The notes: a model not told the origin generated them from the letters alone. 64,000 bases of DNA from Ereboglobus sp. (GCA_029974595.1 JARKRC010000027.1:124001-188000), one strand, 5' to 3'; counted from the stretch's first letter, positions 41,746-51,360 are shown. Translations and numbers: made by a program.

Positions 41746-43227
41746 ATGAACGACATCACTGTACCGCTTCTCGCCGTTTTTGTTATTTTCATTGTCATGA
41801 TGGGCATCGGCATCGCGCGCCGCTACCGCATGTGCCCGCCCGACCGCATCCTTGTCGTTTACGGCAAAGTCGGCGCAGGCCCGGCCCGCTGCTACAACGG
41901 CGGCTCGACCTTTGTCATGCCCATTTTCCAAAGCTACGCCTACCTGAACCTCACCCCGATCACGATTGAAATCCCCCTGCGCAGCGCGCTTTCCAGCCAG
42001 AACATCCGCGTCAACGCCCCCGCGAACTTCGCCGTCGCCATCTCCAACGACTCCGAAATCATGGGCAACGCCGCCACGCGCCTCCTCGGCAAAGCGCCCT
42101 CCGAAATCGCCGAGCTCGCCCGCGAAATCATCACCGGCCAGATGCGCGTTGTCATCGCCTCCATGACCATCGAGGAAATCAACTCCGACCGCGAAAAACT
42201 CATCTCCCTCATCACCAAGGGCGTCGAGGTCGAGCTTCGCAAAATCGGCCTGCACCTCATCAATTGCAACATCACCGACATCACCGACGAGTCCGGCTAC
42301 ATCGACGCGCTCGGCAAGGAAGCCGCCGCCAAGGCCATCAATGACGCCCAAATCAAAGTCGCGCAGGAAAACCAGCGCGGCGCCATCGGCAAAGCCGAGG
42401 CCGAACGTCTGCAAGCCATCCGCGTCGCCGAGGCCGAGGCCGCCGCCGCCATCGGCCGCAACAAAGCCGAGCAGGACATCGTCGCCTCGCAAGCCGAGCT
42501 CGCCGAAAAGAGAGCCGAGGCCGACCGCCGCGCCGAAGTCGCGTAAAAAACCGCCAAAGCCCGCGCCGAGCAGGCCGCCTACGAAGCGCAAAAAGCCACC
42601 GAGGACGCCCGCGCCAAACGCGACGAAGCCAGCGCCGTCGCCGACCAGGTCGCCCAAGCCAACGCCACCAAGGAAAAAGTCCGCGTTGATGCCGAAGCCA
42701 CCGCGATCCGCGCCAAGGTGACTGCCGAGGGCCAGGCCGCCGCCGTCCGCATTGCCGCCGAGGGCGAAGCCGCCGCCGTAAAAACACGCGCCGAAGCCGA
42801 TTCCGCGGCCATCGCGATGAAACTCACCGCCGAGGCGAAAGGTAAACAAGCCATCCTCGAAGCCGAGGCAAAAGGCCGCCAGGCGCTCCTCGATGCGCAA
42901 GCCGACGGCTTGGCGAAGTTCACGCAAGGCGGCCGCGACGCCACCGCCGCGATCAATCTCATCCTCGCGCAGCAAGTCGTCGAAGTCGCCCGCGTGCAAT
43001 CCGACGCGATTCAAAAACTCAAATTCGACAAAGTCGTCGTCATGGGCGGCGGCAAGGACGGCGGCACCGCAGGCGGCTTTGTTCAGGATCTCTACAAAAA
43101 CGTGCTCCCGCTGCACGAAGTCGCAAAAGCCGCCGGAGTCGTGCTCCCCGGCTTCCTCGGCACGGAGGCAAATGCGCCGCAAGCGCCCGTTGCCGCAGCG
43201 CCCGTCACGCCGCCGAAGAAAGCCTGA
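41746..43227 (+). pseudogene. Flotillin (SPFH) gene interrupted by one in-frame TAA
   Basis: The frame from 41746 to 43227 encodes a flotillin/YuaG-like protein of about 493 residues. It has a membrane hairpin (PLLAVFVIFIVMMGIGIA), the SPFH domain (RILVVYGKVGAGPARCY, ITGQMRVVIASMTIEE) and a long Ala/Glu coiled coil. A C-terminal QVVEVARVQSDAIQKL with KFDKVVVMGGGKDGG follows. A single TAA at 42544-42546 splits it after AEADRRAEVA; the next codons continue the coiled coil (KTAKARAEQAAYEAQKATED). The base change from CAA to TAA would explain it. It may be a true nonsense mutation, a sequencing error or a read-through site. The NfeD partner upstream is intact. Confidence 0.8.
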
Positions 43228-43297
43228 AAGCGCCCGCGGCACCAGCGCGCGGGTTTGCCGTCCTCGCGAAAGCCCACCCGGAAACCCATGCGCTGGC

Positions 43298-43326
43298 TTG
43301 ACCCCTTTCATTCCGGACGGTTTATT
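43298..43326 (+). promoter_or_regulatory. Candidate sigma-70 promoter of pyrH
   Basis: ttgacc (43298-43303) and tttatt (43321-43326) are separated by 17 nt, close to the TTGACA/TATAAT consensus. The expected start site would be only about 5 nt before the pyrH ATG (43338), suggesting a very short leader. Confidence 0.4.
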
Positions 43327-43337
43327 GCACACTCAAT

Positions 43338-44084
43338 ATGCAAGACGCTCCTCGTCCGCTTGATTCATCCGTAAAATACAAACGCATCGTCCTCAAATTG
43401 AGCGGGGAGGTTCTCCGCAGCGGCAAAACAGGCGATCCGTTTGACCGCGCGATCCTCGACAAAATCTGCGCACAGGTTAAGGAAATCTACAATCTCGGCG
43501 TGCAAATCTGCCTCGTCATCGGCGGCGGCAATATTTTCCGCGGCCTCCAAGGCGAAAAGCGCGGCGTCGATCGCACCACCGGCGATTACATGGGCATGCT
43601 CGCCACCGTCATCAACTCGCTCGCGCTCATGGACAGCCTTGAAAAATGCGGTGTCGTCACGCGTGTCCAAAGCGCCATCCCCATGAACCAGATCGCCGAG
43701 CCCTTCATCCTGCGCCGCGCCATGCGCCACCTCGAAAAAGGCCGCGTGGTCATCTTCGCCGCCGGCACCGGCAACCCGTATTTCTCCACCGACACCACCG
43801 CCGCCCTCCGCGCCTCCGAAATGCACGCCGACATCATCATGAAGGCCACCAAGGTTGACGGCATTTACGACAAGGATCCGAAAAAATATCCCGACGCCGT
43901 CAAATACGACGAGCTCACCTACATCGACGCCCTCAAGCAGCGCCTCAATGTCATGGATTCCACGGCGTTCTCGCTTTGTCTCGACAACAACGTCCCCATC
44001 CTCGTGTTCGACCTCAACGCCGATCATGCCATCCTCAAGGCCGTGCGCGGCGAAAAAGTCGGAACGCTCGTCCACGGCGGATGA
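43338..44084 (+). CDS. pyrH: UMP kinase
   Basis: A 248-residue amino-acid-kinase-fold enzyme. It has the phosphate loop [10 protein letters not shown] near residue 20, [12 protein letters not shown] near residue 57, the UMP-binding [17 protein letters not shown], and the late loop [32 protein letters not shown] and [16 protein letters not shown] complete the PyrH pattern. It phosphorylates UMP to UDP with ATP in the cytosol. frr follows after 139 nt, a near-universal bacterial pairing. The N-terminus has about 10 extra residues before the kinase core. Confidence 0.97.
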   Translation: MQDAPRPLDSSVKYKRIVLKLSGEVLRSGKTGDPFDRAILDKICAQVKEIYNLGVQICLVIGGGNIFRGLQGEKRGVDRTTGDYMGMLATVINSLALMDSLEKCGVVTRVQSAIPMNQIAEPFILRRAMRHLEKGRVVIFAAGTGNPYFSTDTTAALRASEMHADIIMKATKVDGIYDKDPKKYPDAVKYDELTYIDALKQRLNVMDSTAFSLCLDNNVPILVFDLNADHAILKAVRGEKVGTLVHGG

Positions 44085-44088
44085 GTCG

Positions 44089-44160
44089 AATGCGGAATGG
44101 GGATTTCGGAATGGGGAATTGACAAACCGCAAACACGAACACCTTCACGCATTCCGCATT
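44089..44160. repeat. Inverted array of 7-nt words (GAATGGG family)
   Basis: Left side: GAATGCG, GAATGGG, GATTTCG, GAATGGG, GAATTGA in 7-nt register (44088-44122). Right side: CGCATTC, CGCATTT (44148-44161). The 11-bp arms aatgcggaatg / cattccgcatt (44089-44099, 44150-44160) are perfect inverse copies. It lies between pyrH and frr. Confidence 0.75.
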
Positions 44161-44223
44161 TGCCAACCGCTCCCGCCCCTTTAGTTTTCTATCCAACAAC
44201 AATCTTCAACACCCGCATACACC

Positions 44224-44781
44224 ATGTCCCACCCGATTCTCAACGACATGCAGGCCAAGATGAAAAAAGCCTTGGAGCACACCCTGCACGAATTCAGCCA
44301 GATACACACCGGCAAAGCCTCCCCCGCCATGGTCGAAAACGTCATGGTTGAAGCCTACGGTTCCACGATGCGCCTCAGGGAATGCGCCGCCATCTCCACG
44401 CCCGACGCCCGCATGATCCTGATCCAGCCTTGGGACAAGGGCATCACCCAGTCCATCGTCAAAGGCATCCAGATCGCAAACCTCGGCCTCAACCCCGCCG
44501 TCGATGGCACCAACGTCCGCGTGCCGTTGCCCGAGCTCAGCCGCGAACGCCGTCAGGAAATGGTCAAACGCGCCAGCATCATGGCCGAGGATGGCCGCGT
44601 TCAGGTGCGCAATGTCCGCCGCGATGCGATGGATGCCCTCAAAAAAATCCAGAAGGACGGCGGCCTTTCGGAGGACGAAGGCAAGCGCTGCGAAAAAGAA
44701 GTCCAGGCGGCCACCGACAAAACAATCAAGGACATCGGCGACTATCTCGCCAAAAAAGAGAAGGAGCTCACAACGCTCTGA
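44224..44781 (+). CDS. frr: Ribosome recycling factor
   Basis: A 185-residue protein with the classic RRF sequence: MKKALEHTLHEFSQIHTGKA near the start, VEAYGSTMRLRECAAIS, PWDKGITQSIVKGIQIANLG, LNPAVDGTNVRVPLPELSRE, and the C-terminal helix ending KKEKELTTL. With EF-G it splits post-termination ribosomes. It follows pyrH across an inverted heptad array and ends with a good terminator. Length equals the family norm. Confidence 0.97.
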   Translation: MSHPILNDMQAKMKKALEHTLHEFSQIHTGKASPAMVENVMVEAYGSTMRLRECAAISTPDARMILIQPWDKGITQSIVKGIQIANLGLNPAVDGTNVRVPLPELSRERRQEMVKRASIMAEDGRVQVRNVRRDAMDALKKIQKDGGLSEDEGKRCEKEVQAATDKTIKDIGDYLAKKEKELTTL

Positions 44782-44846
44782 CACCGGCGCCCGGCCAATC
44801 ATCCAAGCCGGACTGAATAATCGCCGACTTCGCGCAAATCGATGAC

Positions 44847-44880
44847 AAAAGGGGAACCTTTGCGGTTTCCCTTTTTCTCT
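44847..44880 (+). terminator. Rho-independent terminator after frr
   Basis: Stem aaaggggaacc (44847-44857) pairs with ggtttcccttt (44863-44873) with one G-T position and a 5-nt loop, followed by a T-rich tail. It ends the pyrH-frr transcript. Confidence 0.8.
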
Positions 44881-44972
44881 TTTGATGCCGATCTTCGCAT
44901 CTACGTCCTGCCTTCGTGCATTGACCGTTTGCAACGCCGTATAGCCGGGGATCCTCATTATTCCGTTGATAT

Positions 44973-46193
44973 ATGATGACCGCATCCGACCAGCCGCCGA
45001 TTTATCTCATCACACACGAGTTTTATCCCAAGCGCGGCGGCATTGCGACCTTTGCGGAAGAAATCGCGCGCGCCGCGGTCATCCTCGGACACAGAATCGA
45101 AGTCTGGGCCCAGTCCGCCGCGTCCATTAACGAAAAACCCTGGCCGTTCGAAGTATACCGCCTCCCGATAAAAGGCACGCACGACCTCGCCTGCCGCGCG
45201 AAATCCATGTTCGCGATCATCAAACGGCGCCGCGAACTGCGCAACGCCACCGTCTATATTCCCGAGCCCGGCCCCATGCTTGCGCTCATGTTTCTTCAGT
45301 TCAACAAAAGCATGCGCCCCAAAGAGCTGATTCTCACTTTCCACGGCTCGGAAATCCTCCGCATGCACGCCAACCCCGCCCGTCGCATGCTCATGCGCCG
45401 CCTCATCCGCAAGGCCACCCGCATCAGTACGCTCACCGAGTTCACGCGCGACCTGCTCCACGAGCATTTTCCCGAGGCCAAGGGCAAGACGATCATCACG
45501 CCCGGCGCCATTCGCAGCGATCTCGCCACGCCCGCCCTCGCAAACGGCGCCGCCACCGCAGCCCCTTCCGGCTGGCATCCGATTCCCGAACGCCCGCCCG
45601 GCAAACAGGTCGTGCTCACGGTTGGCCGCATCCATCCGCGCAAAGGCCAGCTCCACACGCTGCGCGCCCTGCAAGCCCTCCCGCAACCGCTCCGCGAACG
45701 CACCGAGTATTGGATCGCCGGAAAAATCAACGGCTCCGGTTATGAAAAAACCCTTGTCCGGGAAGCCGAGGCCGCCGCGGCCACCGGCCTTGTCGTCCGC
45801 TTCCTCGGCGACGTGCCCGATCCCAAACTCGGCGACGTCTATGCGCGCGCCGATATTTTCGCGATGACGAGCATCAATTACCGCCGGAGCATCGAGGGCT
45901 TCGGCCTCGTTTATCTCGAAGCCTCCGCGTATGGCCTGCCGATCATCGCCCACCATGTCGGCGGCGTCAGCGAAGCCGTGATCGACGGCGAAACCGGCCT
46001 TCTTGTCGAACCCGACGCCTCGGGTGACAGCAACACAAGCCCGCTGACAGCCGCCTTCGAAAAGCTCCTTGCCGACGAAGCCCTCCGCCGCCGCATGGGC
46101 GAAGCCGGACGCCGCCACGCCCAAAGCAACAACTGGGTGGACTCCGCAAGAAAACTTTTCTCCCCCGCGTATCTCGCATTGGACGGCATGTGA
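44973..46193 (+). CDS. Glycosyltransferase family 4 (GT-B) protein
   Basis: A 406-residue GT-B enzyme. The N-domain opens ITHEFYPKRGGIATFAEEIA, a donor/acceptor glycine loop typical of GT4. The C-domain has VVLTVGRIHPRKGQLHTLRA, the phosphate-contacting motif EGFGLVYLEASAYGLPIIAH and GGVSEAVIDGETGLLVEPD. The E(x)7E element (EGFGLVYLE) is intact. There is no signal peptide or membrane helix. Probably extends a lipid-linked saccharide or glycolipid. The sugar and acceptor cannot be inferred; the next gene, a thioesterase, follows by 24 nt. Confidence 0.92.
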   Translation: MMTASDQPPIYLITHEFYPKRGGIATFAEEIARAAVILGHRIEVWAQSAASINEKPWPFEVYRLPIKGTHDLACRAKSMFAIIKRRRELRNATVYIPEPGPMLALMFLQFNKSMRPKELILTFHGSEILRMHANPARRMLMRRLIRKATRISTLTEFTRDLLHEHFPEAKGKTIITPGAIRSDLATPALANGAATAAPSGWHPIPERPPGKQVVLTVGRIHPRKGQLHTLRALQALPQPLRERTEYWIAGKINGSGYEKTLVREAEAAAATGLVVRFLGDVPDPKLGDVYARADIFAMTSINYRRSIEGFGLVYLEASAYGLPIIAHHVGGVSEAVIDGETGLLVEPDASGDSNTSPLTAAFEKLLADEALRRRMGEAGRRHAQSNNWVDSARKLFSPAYLALDGM

Positions 46194-46216
46194 TTTTTTG
46201 CCACACTCGCCGTTCC

Positions 46217-46642
46217 ATGATCCAGACCAAGGTGACAATAAACGTCCGATACGCTGAAACGGACCAGATGGGAGTCGCTTACCACGGCAATTATCTCGCC
46301 TGGTTTGAAGTCGCGCGCACACGCATGTTCAAGGACGTGGACATCTCCTACAAAAAGATCGAGCAAGACGGCTACTATTTCCCCGTGCTCGAAGTCTCCG
46401 TGAAATATCACCGCCCCGCGCTTTACGACGACGACCTTACCGTGGTTGCCAGGCTTGAGGAAAAACCAGTCCTCCGCACCAGGATAAACTACGAAGTCTA
46501 TCGCGGCGACACCCTGCTCGTGACCGGCTCGACCACGCACGCCTTCATCGACCGCGAAGGCCGCCCCGTCCGCCCGCCGCCCTACGTGACGGCGAAAATG
46601 AACGAACTGTTCAGGCAATCACCCCCTCCGCAGCCCCAGTAG
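46217..46642 (+). CDS. Acyl-CoA thioesterase, YbgC/4HBT hotdog family
   Basis: A 141-residue single hotdog domain. The family signature [20 protein letters not shown] contains the catalytic Asp and His-Asn-Tyr. [20 protein letters not shown] and [20 protein letters not shown] fit the rest of the fold, with [15 protein letters not shown] near the end. YbgC-type enzymes hydrolyse acyl-CoA and often sit near Tol-Pal genes, which are absent here. The ATG at 46217 is preferred over the frame start at 46190. It overlaps the 3' end of convergent tlyA by 24 nt. Confidence 0.88.
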   Translation: MIQTKVTINVRYAETDQMGVAYHGNYLAWFEVARTRMFKDVDISYKKIEQDGYYFPVLEVSVKYHRPALYDDDLTVVARLEEKPVLRTRINYEVYRGDTLLVTGSTTHAFIDREGRPVRPPPYVTAKMNELFRQSPPPQPQ

Positions 46643-47362
46643 AAATTCGCGATTCCCGTCCGCGCCCGTGATCGGCGAATCCATGCTCCCGATCAGCTCC
46701 GCGCCCGCCAGCCCGCGCAGCGCGAAATCCGTGATGTCCGCCAGGATCGCCTCCTGCAATGCGCGGTCGCGAATCACCCCGCGCCCCTTGTCCACCTCGG
46801 CCTTGCCCGCCTCGAATTGCGGCTTCACGAGCGCGATCAAAACGCCTCCGCCCGCCCGCACAAACGGCCACACCGCGGGCAGCACCGCCTTGAGCGAGAT
46901 AAACGACAGGTCCATCACAACCGCGTCAAAATCCCCGCGCGGCAAATCCCCCGGCGCGAGATGGCGCGCGTTCACCTTTTCGAGATTCGTCACGCGCGGA
47001 TCGGCGCGCAGCTTCGCATGCAACTGCGCCCGCCCCACGTCCACGCACACCACATCCGCCGCGCCCGCCTGAAGCGCGCAATCCGTGAATCCGCCCGTTG
47101 ACGCGCCCACGTCGAGCACATGCGCGCCGCGCAAATCGACCGGAAACTTTTCCAGAAATCCCGCGAGTTTTTCCCCGCCGCGGCTCACAAACCTCGGCGG
47201 CTGCTCGACCGCGAGCGCGATGTCATCGGGGTATTCCTTGCCAGGCTTGTCGAGGCGCTCCGTGCCATGCAGCACGCGCCCGCTCATGATGAGCGCCTTG
47301 GCTTGCGAACGGCTGCCGGCAAGCCCGCGTGCGACGAGCAATTCATCGAGGCGCTGTTTCAT
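46619..47362 (-). CDS. tlyA: TlyA-type rRNA 2'-O-methyltransferase / hemolysin A family
   Basis: A 247-residue protein. The N-terminal S4 RNA-binding domain is [20 protein letters not shown] with [11 protein letters not shown]. The FtsJ-like methyltransferase domain has motif [20 protein letters not shown], the acidic strand [11 protein letters not shown], the catalytic-like [15 protein letters not shown] and [14 protein letters not shown]. TlyA family enzymes methylate 16S and 23S rRNA, and the loss of this activity confers capreomycin resistance in mycobacteria. The ATG at 47362 is used; a further ATG lies at 47371. It converges with the thioesterase gene. Confidence 0.92.
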   Translation of the reverse strand: MKQRLDELLVARGLAGSRSQAKALIMSGRVLHGTERLDKPGKEYPDDIALAVEQPPRFVSRGGEKLAGFLEKFPVDLRGAHVLDVGASTGGFTDCALQAGAADVVCVDVGRAQLHAKLRADPRVTNLEKVNARHLAPGDLPRGDFDAVVMDLSFISLKAVLPAVWPFVRAGGGVLIALVKPQFEAGKAEVDKGRGVIRDRALQEAILADITDFALRGLAGAELIGSMDSPITGADGNREFLLGLRRG

Positions 47363-47506
47363 GGGACGCATGGATGCAGACTACTTCGTAAACTAACATT
47401 TGTATTACAAGACAAACGTGAACTGGAATTCACATGATGCTGTCTGTCACTCGCGTTTTCACAAAAAGACAAACGGCGTCCGCGCCACAACCATGAACCA
47501 CGACAT

Positions 47507-47980
47507 ATGAAACCGACAAACAAACGCAGCACCGTCTATTTCCTCGCAGTTCTCGCCGCAGGCATCGCAACCCTCCTCGACGCCGGTTGCTCGGAAAAAA
47601 AGCCCGCCGACACTGAAGCCGCCGTGAAGGACACCGCCGCAAAAATCAGCGATGCCGCCACGGACCTCTGGACCAACGTCAAAAATGCCACCCACGAGCA
47701 GCGCACAGCGCTCTCCGATTCGATAGGCAGGGCCGCGGACAACATCCAAAGCAAAGCCGATGATCTGGGCGCCAAGCTCTCCTCTCTCAGCGGCGATGCA
47801 AAAACCAGGGCGCAAGACGCGCTCGACGACCTCAACAGCGCGCTCACGGACGCGAAAGCCAAGGCGAAGGATCTCGGCAGCGCCTCGGCAAACGCCTGGG
47901 ACAATGCCAAGGGCGATCTCTCCGCGGCGTGGCAAAAAGTCGAGGACGCATACGCAAAAGCCAAGGCGAGTTTCAACTGA
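47507..47980 (+). CDS. Lipoprotein with amphipathic helix repeats
   Basis: A 157-residue lipoprotein. The signal is RSTVYFLAVLAAGIATLL with lipobox LDAGC. The mature part is highly charged and helical with recurring blocks (AAVKDTAAKISDAATDLW, DSIGRAADNIQSKADDLG, DDLNSALTDAKAKAKDLG), like apolipoprotein-type or LEA-type helical repeats. No catalytic motif is seen. It is probably a periplasmic or outer-membrane-attached structural lipoprotein. A strong terminator follows 35 nt after the stop, so it is transcribed alone. Confidence 0.75.
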   Translation: MKPTNKRSTVYFLAVLAAGIATLLDAGCSEKKPADTEAAVKDTAAKISDAATDLWTNVKNATHEQRTALSDSIGRAADNIQSKADDLGAKLSSLSGDAKTRAQDALDDLNSALTDAKAKAKDLGSASANAWDNAKGDLSAAWQKVEDAYAKAKASFN

Positions 47981-48014
47981 CGGCCAGATGCAGGATCGTC
48001 CCGCCTTTCCCCGG

Positions 48015-48042
48015 GTGTCACGCAATGCGTGACACTTTTTTT
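48015..48042 (+). terminator. Rho-independent terminator after the helical lipoprotein
   Basis: gtgtcacgca and tgcgtgacac form a 21-nt near-perfect palindrome that would fold as a 7-8-bp stem, directly followed by seven T residues. Confidence 0.85.
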
Positions 48043-48215
48043 GCACCCGCTTTTGTCCTTCCGCGACCCGCGGACGGCTTTTTGCGCGTATGATAAATTA
48101 TTTTATCGAAAATTCCGCGCGGTGTGTTCTAAGCAATCACGTCTCAACCACCAACGTGAGCGCACTCAACATAAACCCGCACACCAGCAACGCGGCCCCG
48201 CCTGCCAGCCCAACG

Positions 48216-49097
48216 ATGAACGTCGCCGAAGTCACAGCCAAGGCAAAGGTGCTCCTCGAAGCACTCCCCTATATCCAGGATTTCCACGGTTCCACTTTCG
48301 TCGTGAAATACGGCGGCAGTTTCATGGACGATCCCGACCCGACCGTCCGCAACCGCGTTGCCTACGACATCGCGTTTCTTGCCGCGGTCGGCATCAACGT
48401 CGTCGTCGTGCACGGCGGCGGCAAGGCCATCACCAAGGCCATGTCCGAATCCGGCCTCAAAGCCAGCTTCGTGCAAGGCATGCGCGTCACCGACGAGCCC
48501 ACCATGGCCATCGTCAAGAAGACGCTCGACGAAGTCGTGAACAAGGACGTGTGCGCCGCCGTCGCCGCCGCCAAGGGCAAACCCAAGGGGCTCCCCGGCG
48601 ACAGCGTCCTCGAATGCGCAAAAATCACGACCGACGACGAAGGCAAGCCCATCGACCTCGGCTACGTCGGCGACGTCACCGAGGTAAAGGTGAAAATCAT
48701 CAAAAAGGAAATCGCCGAAGGTTTCACCCCCATCATCTCGCCGGTCGCCGAAGGACTCGACGGCAAGCCCTACAACGTGAACGCCGACCTCGCCGCGGGC
48801 CGCGTTGCCAGCGCCCTGCGCGCCCGCCGCCTCGTTTACATGAGCGACGTACCCGGCCTCCTCTCGAATCCCGCCGATCCGTCATCGCTGATTTCCACCC
48901 TGAAAATTTCCCAGGTGGACGACCTCAAGAAGAAAGGCGTGATCGACAAAGGCATGCGCCCGAAAGTGAACAGCGCCATCCGCGCCCTCCAGGAAGGCGT
49001 GCAGCGCGTCCACTTCATCGACGGACGCCTCCCGCACAGCCTGCTCCTCGAAATCTTCACCGACAAAGGCATCGGCACAGAAATCGTGCACGGCTGA
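48216..49097 (+). CDS. argB: Acetylglutamate kinase
   Basis: A 293-residue amino-acid-kinase-fold enzyme. It has the phosphate loop [11 protein letters not shown] near residue 30, [13 protein letters not shown] (substrate glycines), the conserved [31 protein letters not shown] and [12 protein letters not shown]. The ending GIGTEIVHG is standard for ArgB. It phosphorylates N-acetyl-L-glutamate, the second step of arginine synthesis. The ATG at 48216 gives a normal length; the open frame to 48090 adds an atypical Asn/Ser-rich piece. argD follows across a 31-bp inverted repeat. Confidence 0.95.
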   Translation: MNVAEVTAKAKVLLEALPYIQDFHGSTFVVKYGGSFMDDPDPTVRNRVAYDIAFLAAVGINVVVVHGGGKAITKAMSESGLKASFVQGMRVTDEPTMAIVKKTLDEVVNKDVCAAVAAAKGKPKGLPGDSVLECAKITTDDEGKPIDLGYVGDVTEVKVKIIKKEIAEGFTPIISPVAEGLDGKPYNVNADLAAGRVASALRARRLVYMSDVPGLLSNPADPSSLISTLKISQVDDLKKKGVIDKGMRPKVNSAIRALQEGVQRVHFIDGRLPHSLLLEIFTDKGIGTEIVHG

Positions 49098-49100
49098 GCT

Positions 49101-49232
49101 GAAATTACGATTTACGAATTACGATTTACGATTGAAAGCCCCTGCGCCAATTATCACGCGCCAATGTTTTCTCATATTTGTAACTCCGGCCTTTCCTTCA
49201 TTCGTAAATCGTAATTCGTAAATCGTAATTTC
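49101..49232. repeat. Perfect 31-bp inverted repeat of 7-nt words between argB and argD
   Basis: Arms 49101-49131 and 49202-49232 are perfect inverse copies, 70 nt apart. Each consists of alternating ATTACGA and TTTACGA words in 7-nt register. The right arm ends one base before the argD ATG (49234), so it occupies the place of the argD ribosome-binding site. Folding would sequester the argD start region. Confidence 0.92.
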
Positions 49233-49233
49233 C

Positions 49234-50445
49234 ATGAGAACCCATATCGTCCGCACCAGCACCGCCGACCTCTACGACGCGTATGTTTTGAAAAACTACG
49301 CGCGCGCGCCCATCACGCTCGCGCGCGGACAAGGCACGCAAGTCTGGGACGACGAGGGCCGCGCCTACCTCGACTTCACCTCCGGCATCGCCGTGAGCGC
49401 GCTCGGCCACTGCCACCCGCACTGGGTCGCCGTCATGCAGCGCCAGGTCACGGAGCTCATCCACACGAGCAATCTCTTCCGCAACTCCAACCAGGCCGAA
49501 CTCGCGCGCCGCCTCGTCGGTTACGCCGGGCCCGGACGCGTTTTCTTCTGCAACAGCGGCACCGAGGCCAACGAGGCCATGATAAAACTCTCGCGCCTCC
49601 ACGGCATGAAAAAAGCCGGCGGCATCGAGGGCAAATGCTACAAGATCATCTGCGCCAAAAACGCCTTCCACGGCCGCACCTTCGGCGGCATGAGCGCCAC
49701 GCCCCAGGAAAAAATCCAGAAAGGTTTCGCGCCTCTCGTCCCTGGTTTCGTTTTTGCCGAGTTCAACAACCTGCAAAATTTCGCCGACCTCGTTGACGAA
49801 AGCACCGCCGCCATTTTTATCGAAACCATCCAGGGCGAAAGCGGCGTGAACGAGTGCACGCGCGAATTCCTCGGCGGCCTGCGCGCGCTCTGCGACAGGC
49901 ACAACCTGCTCCTCATGATCGACGAGGTGCAATGCGGCATCGGGCGCACCGGCAAATTCTACGCCTTCGAGCACGCGGGCATCCGCCCCGACGCGATCGG
50001 CATGGCCAAGGGACTCGGCGGCGGCATGCCCATGGGCGCTATGTGGGTGCGCGAAGATCGCGCCGATCTTTTTCACGCCGGACACCACGGCTCAACCTTC
50101 GGCGGCACGCCGCTCGCCTGCGCCGCCGGCCTCGCCGTGCTCGACGTGATCGAGCGCGAAAACCTCCTCGAAAAAGTCACGCGCCAGTCCGCGCCGTGGA
50201 TTACCTCGCTGAAAAAACTCGCCGCCGATTTTCCGCAAAAAGTCGCCGGCGTGCGCGGCACGGGTTATCTCGTCGGGGTGCAAATGACGGGCGACATCGC
50301 GCCCACCGTCGCGGCGCTGCGCGAACGCGGCCTCCTCGCCGTCGGCGCGGGCAACAACACCATCCGCCTCCTCCCGCCGCTCAACGCGAGCGCGGAAGAT
50401 CTCGCAAAATCAACGGATATTTTCCGCAGCGCGCTGGCCGGGTGA
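49234..50445 (+). CDS. argD: Acetylornithine aminotransferase
   Basis: A 403-residue class III aminotransferase. It has the PLP pocket NSGTEANEAMIKLSRLHG near residue 105, ETIQGESGVNECTREFLGGL, the Asp in LLMIDEVQCGIGRTGKFYAF, the Schiff-base Lys in GMAKGLGGGMPMGAMWV, and HGSTFGGTPLACAAGLAVLD. It converts N-acetylglutamate semialdehyde to N-acetylornithine in arginine synthesis. No Shine-Dalgarno is visible because the repeat arm abuts the start codon. The gene follows argB in the same orientation. Confidence 0.95.
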   Translation: MRTHIVRTSTADLYDAYVLKNYARAPITLARGQGTQVWDDEGRAYLDFTSGIAVSALGHCHPHWVAVMQRQVTELIHTSNLFRNSNQAELARRLVGYAGPGRVFFCNSGTEANEAMIKLSRLHGMKKAGGIEGKCYKIICAKNAFHGRTFGGMSATPQEKIQKGFAPLVPGFVFAEFNNLQNFADLVDESTAAIFIETIQGESGVNECTREFLGGLRALCDRHNLLLMIDEVQCGIGRTGKFYAFEHAGIRPDAIGMAKGLGGGMPMGAMWVREDRADLFHAGHHGSTFGGTPLACAAGLAVLDVIERENLLEKVTRQSAPWITSLKKLAADFPQKVAGVRGTGYLVGVQMTGDIAPTVAALRERGLLAVGAGNNTIRLLPPLNASAEDLAKSTDIFRSALAG

Positions 50446-50464
50446 CGGCGCGCGCGTCCCGGGA

Positions 50465-51223
50465 TTATTCCAGCTCCAGTCCCACGGGGCAGTGGTCGCT
50501 GCCCATGACCTCGGGGCTGATCCAGGCGCGCTTGAGCGAGGAGCGGAGTTTTTCGCTGGCAACAAAATAATCGACGCGCCACCCGATGTTCCGCGCGCGG
50601 CAGTTCATCATCTGGCTCCACCAGGTGTAGTGGCCGAAGCCTTTTTCGAATTCGCGAAATGTGTCCACAAAACCACTACCGAGCAGCGTCGTGAAGTTTT
50701 CGCGCTCCTCGTCGGTGAAGCCCGCGTTGCGGCGGTTGCTCTTCGGATTGGCGAGGTCGAGCTCGGTGTGCGCGACGTTGAGGTCGCCGCAGAAGACGAC
50801 GGGCTTCTTTTTTTCGAGTTTTTTCAGGTAGGAGAGAAACGCCGGGTCCCACTCCTTGACGCGGTATTCGAGGCGCGTGAGACCGCGCTGGGAGTTGGGC
50901 TGGTAAACATTCACGAGGTGGTATTTCGGAAACTCCATCGTAATCACGCGCCCCTCGGCGTCGTGCCCGGGCATCCCGATGCCGAAGCTCACGGAAAGCG
51001 GTTTCACGCGGGTGAAGATGACCGTGCCGCTGTAGCCTTTTTTGACCGCGCTGCACCAGTGCGGCTCGTAGCCGGCGGCCCAGGCCACGTGCTGGACGTC
51101 GCCCGCGTGGGCCTTGGTTTCCTGGAGGCAGATTGCGTCGGCATCGCAGTTCTGCATGTAGTCGAGAAAACCTTTTTTCAGGACGGCGCGCATGCCGTTC
51201 ACGTTCCAAGAGATCAATTTCAT
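50465..51223 (-). CDS. xth: Exodeoxyribonuclease III
   Basis: A 252-residue exonuclease III/APE family enzyme. It has KLISWNVNGMRAVLKKGFLD at the N-terminus with the first metal Asn, CLQETKAHAGDV with the catalytic Glu, VVFCGDLNVAHTELDLANP with the Asp-Asn pair, AGFTDEERENF, RVDYFVASEKL, and the terminal SDHCPVGLEL with Asp-His. It cleaves abasic sites and degrades 3' ends during base-excision repair. The ATG at 51223 fits the family; the frame is open to 51271. It converges with argD. Confidence 0.95.
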   Translation of the reverse strand: MKLISWNVNGMRAVLKKGFLDYMQNCDADAICLQETKAHAGDVQHVAWAAGYEPHWCSAVKKGYSGTVIFTRVKPLSVSFGIGMPGHDAEGRVITMEFPKYHLVNVYQPNSQRGLTRLEYRVKEWDPAFLSYLKKLEKKKPVVFCGDLNVAHTELDLANPKSNRRNAGFTDEERENFTTLLGSGFVDTFREFEKGFGHYTWWSQMMNCRARNIGWRVDYFVASEKLRSSLKRAWISPEVMGSDHCPVGLELE

Positions 51224-51360
51224 GCGGCGAAGATCAACGTGCGCGGGGCTAAGTCGATTGAAATCAGCCAAAGCCGCGGCAAGACGGCGCGTTTTTTATA
51301 TGGGTTTTTATAATATTCGCGTTTATTCGTGCCCGCTCGCAGTTAAATATTTTCCGCATC

